NCBI GenBank assembly: GCA_025451715.1
Contig: JANWJY010000092.1
Coordinates: 1 to 20,363 of the forward strand
Source of the DNA: Fimbriimonadaceae bacterium
Lineage (GTDB): Bacteria; Armatimonadota; Fimbriimonadia; Fimbriimonadales; Fimbriimonadaceae
DNA: 20,363 bases
Reading direction: 5' to 3'
Positions 15,602-20,363 of the stretch are shown here, piece after piece (positions within the stretch are counted from its first letter, which is position 1; every line of letters begins with the position of its first letter). Made by a program: the position numbers and the translations under genes. The notes below the pieces were generated by a model that saw nothing but the letters and a program-made list of their open reading frames with translations, was not told the origin of the DNA and ran no database searches.

Positions 15602-16576
15602 ACGGTTGCGCCCGAACCCGATGAAGAACGCGAGCCACCCGAACAGGGTGAACAGCGCAACCGAGGTCTTTAGCCAGCCTGGGATGCGCGGGTCGAAGCT
15701 GAAGAACCCCTCGATCGGTGCGGCGAGCAGCGTCATCACGATGCTGAGCACGACGAGCACGAACGCGTCCCTCCCCGCGATCCGCAGCGCCTCCGCGCGC
15801 GACCGCCGACCGGGCCGGATCAGCGCGGCAGCCAGCACAAAGCCGCCAGCACCCGCCATGAAAATCCCGCCGATCTCCGTCACTCCGTGCGGGGCGACAG
15901 AGGCCAGCAAGTGGTCGAGCTTTCCGACGCCCGCCATTTCGAACCCGAGCGCACCGAGCATCGAACCGTTCTGCCACATCATCACCACCGTGAGCACGCC
16001 AAAGCTGACGACGCTAGAGGCGTTCGCGATGATCGACACGAACGGGTTGTTCGTTGCATAGAAGAACATCATCCCCGCGCTTTGCGCGTCGGTGCGCTGT
16101 TCGAACTGGCCGCTCTTCCAGCTCTCGAAGACCTCGCCCATGGGCCCGCTCGGAATGTAGAACACCCGGAAGTCGTCGGAGTAGGCGAGCAGGCCGCTCG
16201 TGGTGAAGGCCGCCGCAAAGAACAGTCCGATCGACACGTACAGGGCCCACCTGCGCCGCCGGACCGTCTCAGCAGCGACTTCAAGCGACTCGAGCAGCCG
16301 CTGGCCCCATGACTTATACGGCTCACGATAGAGGCCGCTGTAGGCGCGCCCGACGACCTCGTTCAGATAGGCCACGACCGACTCGTTGCTCGAGTGGGTG
16401 GTCAAGAAGGCGAGGTCCGCCGAGGACTGGCGGTAGAGCCGCACGAATTCCTCAAGCTCCTCGTCGCTGAGCTTACGGAAGCTGTGCCCTGCCTTGGCGG
16501 TCAGCTCTTGCAGGCGCCTCCAGTGCGGCCCGCGTGTCCGTAGGATCGACTCTTCGTTCAACGCCCTATTCTCCAT
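15569..16576 (-). CDS. SpoIIM-family (DUF95) integral membrane protein
   Basis: Members of this family occur well beyond sporulating bacteria, often next to RDD proteins, and their role there is unclear. With the ATG at 16574-16576 the protein has 335 residues. It has a soluble N-terminal region with the family pattern W-x-L-x2-L ... KLSDEELEEFVRLYRQSSADLAFL. About five TM segments follow, starting at WALYVSIGLFFAAAF. The signature HGVTEIGGIFMAGAGGF matches the conserved HGixEi-x2-iAGaaG motif. TTG or GTG starts 30-45 nt upstream are possible. No RDD gene or sporulation gene is next to it. The 3' end overlaps the GT2 gene by 33 nt. Confidence 0.86.
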   Translation of the reverse strand: MENRALNEESILRTRGPHWRRLQELTAKAGHSFRKLSDEELEEFVRLYRQSSADLAFLTTHSSNESVVAYLNEVVGRAYSGLYREPYKSWGQRLLESLEVAAETVRRRRWALYVSIGLFFAAAFTTSGLLAYSDDFRVFYIPSGPMGEVFESWKSGQFEQRTDAQSAGMMFFYATNNPFVSIIANASSVVSFGVLTVVMMWQNGSMLGALGFEMAGVGKLDHLLASVAPHGVTEIGGIFMAGAGGFVLAAALIRPGRRSRAEALRIAGRDAFVLVVLSIVMTLLAAPIEGFFSFDPRIPGWLKTSVALFTLFGWLAFFIGFGRNRSVQGAESPAR

Positions 16577-16687
16577 TACTTTTGCCTGCCCGTGGGGTTT
16601 CACGCCCAAAGAACCCTTATCGCGCGGGCAGCGTATGAAGCAGTGGGGCAGAAGGCAGGCTTCAGCGCGTGGGCGCCGTGGCCCAAA

Positions 16688-16704
16688 CTGGCACGGGTTT
16701 TGCA
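16688..16704 (+). promoter_or_regulatory. Sigma-54 (RpoN) promoter upstream of the sigma-70-family gene
   Basis: CTGGCACGGGTTTTGCA matches the consensus YTGGCACGrNNNTTGCW at every fixed position. The -24 GG (16690-16691) and -12 GC (16702-16703) are separated by exactly 10 bp. Transcription would begin near 16714, giving a leader of about 37 nt before the ATG at 16751. Such promoters need an enhancer-binding protein, whose site would usually lie 80-150 bp upstream, here around 16540-16610. Confidence 0.75.
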
Positions 16705-16750
16705 CCTAAATCGAGGTTTGGGGCGCCAAGCCTGGCCGATCGGACGAACG

Positions 16751-17617
16751 ATGTCGAGGGAATACGAGCACGAAGAGGGCATACCGAGCTATCTCGGACG
16801 CCTGACCAAGGCTCCGCTCCTCACTGCGGCCGAGGAGCGCGAACTCACGCGCGCGGCACAAAAGGGTGACCCCGCCGCCAGGGAGAGACTGATCGAGTCG
16901 AACATGCGGCTCGTCATCAACATCGCCAAGAACTACCGTAACAGGGCGATCCCGTTCGAAGACCTCATCCAGGACGGCGCGATCGGGCTCATGCACGCCG
17001 TCGAGAGGTTCAACCCCGCACTGGGCTACCGCTTCTCCACCTACGCGACGCACTGGATCAGACAGTCCATCGGCCGCGCCATCGACAACAAGGCCAAGGC
17101 GATCCGGCTCCCTGCCCACATTTCACAGACCCTGCGGAAGATCGAACGCGCCAAGGACAAGGTCGTGATGGAGTGCGGCCGCGAGCCCTCCGACGAACAG
17201 GTCGCCAAGGAGCTTGGGATCAGTTGCAAGCGCCTTCTGGAACTCATCCAAGCCTCACAGGAGCTTCTCAGCCTCGATATGCGCGTCGGGGAGAGCGAGA
17301 ACACCGCGCTGGGGAGCCTGATCAGGGACGACGCCTGCACCGACCCCGAGACCGCTGTGATCGATGCGGAGACCCTCGACGAACTGCTCGACGTCGTCCG
17401 CGAACTCTCGGTGCGCGAACAGCGCGTCATGATGTTCCGACTCAAGCTCACCGAACCGGCTGCCGGTGCCTCTTTCCGGGACGAGCTTTCACAGGAGTTC
17501 CAGATCAGCCGCGAACGCGTCAGACAGATCGAGATCCAGGCGATCAAGAAGCTCAGGGCCATCGCCCAGCGCCGCAAACTGCGGGAAGCGCTGATCTTGG
17601 ACGAGTTGCCTTCATAA
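16751..17617 (+). CDS. Sigma-70 family RNA polymerase sigma factor (short, group 2-like)
   Basis: The 288-residue protein directs RNA polymerase to promoters. It shows region 1.2 (about 10-40, ending AAQKGD), region 2 (ARERLIESNMRLV from 43 through FEDLIQDGAIGLMHAVERF and the -10-binding STYATHWIRQSIGRAI at 96-111), region 3 (RLPAHISQTLRKI, 119-131) and region 4.2 (QISRERVRQIEIQAIKKLR, 251-269). Region 4.1 is unusual: the normal RYGL-x-DG-x3-TL-x-E segment is replaced by LKLTEPAAGASFRDEL (231-246). There is no region 1.1 or long spacer, so it is smaller than a typical RpoD. The ATG is chosen at the first family-like residue; an open frame to 16592 upstream carries the sigma-54 promoter and is not coding. 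DedA follows 13 nt later. Confidence 0.9.
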   Translation: MSREYEHEEGIPSYLGRLTKAPLLTAAEERELTRAAQKGDPAARERLIESNMRLVINIAKNYRNRAIPFEDLIQDGAIGLMHAVERFNPALGYRFSTYATHWIRQSIGRAIDNKAKAIRLPAHISQTLRKIERAKDKVVMECGREPSDEQVAKELGISCKRLLELIQASQELLSLDMRVGESENTALGSLIRDDACTDPETAVIDAETLDELLDVVRELSVREQRVMMFRLKLTEPAAGASFRDELSQEFQISRERVRQIEIQAIKKLRAIAQRRKLREALILDELPS

Positions 17618-17630
17618 TGAACTCGCTCCT

Positions 17631-18290
17631 TTGACCGACGCCCTCCTCGCCTTCGATCTCCGTGAAACGCTCCAAAACGCAATCGACCACTATGGCGTCT
17701 GGACGTACGGGATCCTGTTCCTGATCATCTTCGCCGAGACGGGCCTCGTCGTCGCGCCGTTCCTGCCTGGCGACTCACTGCTGTTCACAGCCGGGATGTT
17801 TGCGCACCCGAAGAGCGGCGCGTTCAACCTCTACCTCCTGATGGGGCTTCTCATGGTGGCTTCCTTCGCCGGGGACAACGTCAACTTCTGGGTCGGGCGC
17901 TGGCTCGGGCGCAAGGCGTTCAAGAACGAGGACTCCCGAATCTTCAAGCGGCAATACCTCGAAAAGACGAGGCAGTTCTACGAGAGGCACGGACGCAAGA
18001 CGATCATCATCGGCAGGTTCGTTCCGATCGTGCGGACCTTCGCGCCGTTCGTGGCAGGGATGGACGCGATGGAGTACAGGCGGTTCGTCGGGGCGAGCGC
18101 GATCGGAGCGGTCGTGTGGGTCTCGGTCTGCGTGCTCTCCGGGTACTTCTTCGGGCGCATCCCCTGGGTGGCGGCGAACTTCGAGCTGGTTATACTGGGC
18201 ATCATCGGGCTCTCGGTGCTGGGCATCCTGATCGAGTTCCTCCGGACTCGCGCTGAGGCCCGCCGCCAGCCCCCCGAACCCGAATCCTGA
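17631..18290 (+). CDS. DedA-family membrane protein
   Basis: DedA proteins are inner-membrane proteins linked to undecaprenyl-phosphate or phospholipid flipping and envelope homeostasis. The 219-residue length is typical. Conserved parts are FAETGLVVAPFLPGDSLLF (about 33-51) and GRFVPIVRTFAPFVAGM (about 127-143), with the family R-x3-P-x2-R motif, followed by hydrophobic helices to about 206 and a Pro/Arg-rich tail. The start is a TTG at 17631, 13 nt after the sigma gene stop. A 5-codon frame (ATG 17617-17619 to TGA 17632-17634) bridges the two genes and overlaps the TTG. A CATAAT at 17613-17618 lies 12 nt upstream, further than at other starts. Confidence 0.9.
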   Translation: MTDALLAFDLRETLQNAIDHYGVWTYGILFLIIFAETGLVVAPFLPGDSLLFTAGMFAHPKSGAFNLYLLMGLLMVASFAGDNVNFWVGRWLGRKAFKNEDSRIFKRQYLEKTRQFYERHGRKTIIIGRFVPIVRTFAPFVAGMDAMEYRRFVGASAIGAVVWVSVCVLSGYFFGRIPWVAANFELVILGIIGLSVLGILIEFLRTRAEARRQPPEPES

Positions 18291-18296
18291 TAAACT
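18291..18296 (+). promoter_or_regulatory. -10 box for a leaderless fabZ-lpxA-lpxB transcript
   Basis: TAAACT begins immediately after the dedA stop codon and ends 6 nt before the TTG at 18303. This placement supports the TTG as the real fabZ start and suggests that the lipid A operon has its own promoter. Confidence 0.5.
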
Positions 18297-18302
18297 GCCG
18301 CC

Positions 18303-18755
18303 TTGCCTACGAGGAGCAAGCCCCAGACCATGGACATCAACGAAATCATGCGGGTTCTCCCGCACCGGTACCCCATGCTCTTGGTCGACCGGATCCTCGA
18401 AGTCAGCGAGACCCACTGTGAGGGGCTGAAGAACGTCACGATCAACGAGGCGTTCTTCCAGGGCCACTACCCGGGAAGACCGATCATGCCCGGCGTGCTC
18501 ATCCTCGAGGCGATGGCGCAGGCCGGCGCGGTGATCTTGCTCGGGACCGAGGGACTCAAGGGCAAGGTCCCCGTGATCGGCGCGATCGACGAGGTGAAGT
18601 ACAAGAGGCCGGTGGTCCCTGGCGACCAGCTTCTCATCGACGTCGAGCTATTGTGGTTCCGCCAAGGCGTCGGAAGGATTAAGGCCAAAGCGACGGTCGA
18701 GGGCGACCTCGCAGCTCAGATGGAACTGACATTCAAGCTCCTGGATGGAGAATAG
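18303..18755 (+). CDS. fabZ: 3-hydroxyacyl-[acyl-carrier-protein] dehydratase FabZ
   Basis: FabZ dehydrates 3-hydroxyacyl-ACP in fatty acid elongation and competes with LpxA for hydroxyacyl-ACP. The hotdog-fold signatures are LPHRYPMLLVDRI (19-31) and FFQGHYPGRPIMPGVLILEAMAQ (51-73), with catalytic H55 and E69. A TTG start gives 150 residues, close to known FabZ, and has TAAACT 6 nt upstream. The ATG at 18330 would give 141 residues and is also possible. It is not fused to LpxC, unlike in some phyla. lpxA follows 3 nt after the stop, making a fabZ-lpxA-lpxB operon as in many diderms. Confidence 0.95.
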   Translation: MPTRSKPQTMDINEIMRVLPHRYPMLLVDRILEVSETHCEGLKNVTINEAFFQGHYPGRPIMPGVLILEAMAQAGAVILLGTEGLKGKVPVIGAIDEVKYKRPVVPGDQLLIDVELLWFRQGVGRIKAKATVEGDLAAQMELTFKLLDGE

Positions 18756-18758
18756 GGT

Positions 18759-19550
18759 TTGGCGAAGGTCCACTCCTCGTCGGTCGTAGACCGGAAGGCT
18801 GACCTGGCGAAAGACGTCGTGGTCGGCCCGCTGTGCTACATCGAACCAGGCGTAAAGGTCGGGCCTGGATCGGTGCTCGACTCCAACGTCACGATCAAGA
18901 AGGGCACGACCATCGGGGCGAGGAACTACTTCGGCCAAGGGGCGATCATCGGCGGCGACCCGCAAGACCGAAAGTGGCACGGCGAACCGACCTTCCTCGA
19001 AATCGGCGACGACAACCACTTCCGCGAGTACGTCACGGTCCATCGCGCCAACAACGAGGGCGGAAGGACCGTCGTCGGCGACCGCAACTTCCTCATGGCC
19101 TACACTCACCTCGGGCACAACGTCACCGTCCAGAACGACGTGACGATGGCCAACAGCGTGGGTGTCAGCGGGCACTGCACGATCGAGGACTTCGTCACCA
19201 TCGGCGGCATGACCGGCATCCACCAGTTCGTGCGGATCGGGCGGCTCGCGATGGTTGCTGGCATGAGCGGCATCGTGCGCGACGTCCCGCCGTTCACCCT
19301 GGTCGAAGGTCGGGGCGACCAGAAGGTGCAGGACATTAACGCCGTCGGCCTGCGCCGGATGGGCATCACCCAGAGCTCGCGGCTCGCGCTGCACAAGGCG
19401 ATCAAGCTGCTGTTCAAGTCGCAGCTCGGGCTCAGCAAGGCGATGGAGATCGTGCGGCGCGAGGTCCCCTCGACCCCCGAGGTCGAGGAGCTGCTGCAGT
19501 TCATGGAGCGGGTGTTCCACGGCAAGAACGGCCGCGGCGACCAGCGATGA
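18759..19550 (+). CDS. lpxA: UDP-N-acetylglucosamine O-acyltransferase LpxA
   Basis: LpxA transfers a 3-hydroxyacyl chain from ACP to UDP-GlcNAc, the first step of lipid A synthesis, as a cytosolic trimer. The 263 residues begin with hexapeptide repeats of the left-handed beta-helix (for example VVGPLCYIEPGVKVGPGSVL). GGDPQDRKWHGE (65-76) is characteristic. THLGHNV (116-122) holds the catalytic His equivalent to E. coli H125, here H120. The C-terminal helical part (about 190-263) completes the family. The start is a TTG at 18759 with GGAG at 18747-18750 as ribosome-binding site. The stop overlaps lpxB in ATGA. Its presence indicates an LPS-type outer membrane. Confidence 0.96.
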   Translation: MAKVHSSSVVDRKADLAKDVVVGPLCYIEPGVKVGPGSVLDSNVTIKKGTTIGARNYFGQGAIIGGDPQDRKWHGEPTFLEIGDDNHFREYVTVHRANNEGGRTVVGDRNFLMAYTHLGHNVTVQNDVTMANSVGVSGHCTIEDFVTIGGMTGIHQFVRIGRLAMVAGMSGIVRDVPPFTLVEGRGDQKVQDINAVGLRRMGITQSSRLALHKAIKLLFKSQLGLSKAMEIVRREVPSTPEVEELLQFMERVFHGKNGRGDQR

Positions 19551-20363
19551 GGGTCTTCTTCAGCGCGGGCGAGGCCTCCGGCGACGCCTACGCCGCCGAG
19601 ATCCTGAAGCGGCTCCAGCCGGAGGCTCACAACGCCTTCAGCAACGATCTCGCGAGGGTCAAGCACGACAACCAGTTCAAGACCGCTGGCGAACTCTTCG
19701 ATTACCTTCAGGCTGAATCGAAGACCTTGTCACCGCTCGATGTCGCAGAACTCGTCACAGGGATGCAACGACTGGGAATCGAGATACCGACAGAACTCGC
19801 GTCGGGAATGCGGACGAGGCAAGAACTGCTCGACCACATCTCAGCGCGCCTCACCACCGACTCTCTCCGGAACAACGTCTACTTGCAGGCCATAGGCGGC
19901 AAAAGGCTGCGGGAACAAGGCGCTGAAATGGTCGCCGACTCCTCCACCTGGGGCGCGGTCGGCATCGTCCAGTCTGCGAGGGTCTCGCCACGGGTGATCG
20001 CGGGGTACACGAGGGCCAAGCGCGAGATCAAGCGGGGCCGCCCCGGGCTCTTCATCCCGATCGACTTCGGCTTCATCAACATCAAGCTCGCGCTCTTCGC
20101 AAGGAGCAACGGCTGGAAGGTGCTGTACTTCATCCCGCCCGGCTCGTGGCGCAAGAACAAGCAGGGCGCGGACCTGCCGATGGCCACCGACGCGATCGTC
20201 ACCCCGTTCCCCTGGAGCGCCGAGATACTCAACAAGATGGGCGCGAACGCCCACTACTTCGGCCACCCGCTCAAGGAGATGGTCGCGCAAACGCCGGACG
20301 TCACCGAACGCAGCGGCATCGCGGTCCTGCCCGGCAGCCGCGCGCACGAGATCGAGAGCAACG
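19547..20363 (+). CDS. lpxB: Lipid-A-disaccharide synthase LpxB with internal insertion (partial, 272 residues seen)
   Basis: LpxB joins UDP-2,3-diacylglucosamine and lipid X to form the lipid A disaccharide at the inner membrane. The ATG overlaps the lpxA stop by 4 nt. Family parts present are FFSAGEASGDAYAAEIL (4-20), AIGGKRLREQGAE (115-127), WGAVGIVQS (135-143), a variant of the ID-x-PDFN strand (PIDFGFINIKLA, 171-182) and YFGHPL (237-242). Residues 27-112 are extra: normally only a few residues separate the first helix from the GIGG strand. This insert is helical, resembles the second half of acyl carrier protein, and uses many A/T-ending codons, unlike its flanks. The gene runs off the right edge without a stop. 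Confidence 0.9.
   Translation, partial: MRVFFSAGEASGDAYAAEILKRLQPEAHNAFSNDLARVKHDNQFKTAGELFDYLQAESKTLSPLDVAELVTGMQRLGIEIPTELASGMRTRQELLDHISARLTTDSLRNNVYLQAIGGKRLREQGAEMVADSSTWGAVGIVQSARVSPRVIAGYTRAKREIKRGRPGLFIPIDFGFINIKLALFARSNGWKVLYFIPPGSWRKNKQGADLPMATDAIVTPFPWSAEILNKMGANAHYFGHPLKEMVAQTPDVTERSGIAVLPGSRAHEIESN
19625..19882 (+). other. ACP-like insertion within lpxB
   Basis: This segment encodes LpxB residues 27-112. PLDVAELVTGM (63-73) followed by EIPTELASG (79-87) and RTRQELLDHI (89-98) parallels acyl carrier protein helices II-IV, with a one-residue gap in my by-eye alignment. The phosphopantetheine serine position is Pro63, with Ser62 next to it, so a functional carrier is doubtful. The frame is intact across the insert. 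Confidence 0.55.

Noticed and set aside
16592..16750. 53-residue N-terminal extension of the sigma factor
   Set aside because: It contains the sigma-54 promoter and does not resemble sigma region 1.1.
19625..19882. Rickettsia-type palindromic element as the explanation for the lpxB insert
   Set aside because: No palindromic ends were found and the segment is longer than such elements; a protein-domain insertion fits better.

Overview
This GC-rich window is a compact, mostly housekeeping piece of a flagellated, double-membraned (LPS-type) bacterium. It combines PyrR and a short RNase HIII with fabZ-lpxA-lpxB. It also has a SpoIIM-type membrane protein and a very regular -10 box placed directly before start codons. 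Together these suggest an Armatimonadota/Fimbriimonadia-like genome. That placement is an inference from gene content and style; no marker here proves it.

Layout. 1-2322 (minus): rnhC, then pyrR-pyrB-pyrC joined by 4-nt ATGA overlaps; pyrC runs off the left edge. 2344-5577 (minus): an M29 aminopeptidase and gyrB. 5770-6738 (plus): pyrD, divergent from gyrB across a repeat-rich spacer. 6777-8730 (minus): a CUT1/MalG-type sugar permease with a large extracytoplasmic insertion, followed by a small two-TM protein. 8967-10403 (plus): flagellin with a structured leader and a clear terminator. 10603-12033 (plus): tsaE behind a heptamer tandem repeat, then a Gfo/Idh/MocA oxidoreductase. 12005-12991 (minus): an exported protein of unknown function. 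13001-15601 (plus): a tiny Cys-rich protein, then a COG1579 coiled-coil/zinc-ribbon protein, a lipoprotein and a GT2 glycosyltransferase in a tight operon. 15569-16576 (minus): a SpoIIM-family protein. 16751-20363 (plus): a short sigma-70 factor behind a textbook sigma-54 promoter, DedA, and the lipid A operon fabZ-lpxA-lpxB, cut by the right edge.

How the genes work together. pyrR/B/C and pyrD belong to UMP synthesis but form two separate units. fabZ, lpxA and lpxB link acyl-ACP metabolism to lipid A synthesis. Other neighbours look functionally unrelated, as is usual in a compact genome.

Most noteworthy: (i) lpxB carries an in-frame insertion of about 86 residues with an acyl-carrier-protein-like helical pattern and clearly different codon usage; (ii) a perfect sigma-54 promoter precedes a sigma-70-family gene; (iii) nine transcription units start with a TANNNT-like box 6-9 nt before the start codon, which implies widespread leaderless mRNAs and fixes several start codons, including GTG and TTG starts; (iv) the sugar permease has a roughly 240-residue internally repeated loop. 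No tRNA, rRNA, CRISPR array or insertion sequence was seen. No gene-free stretch exceeds 300 bases.
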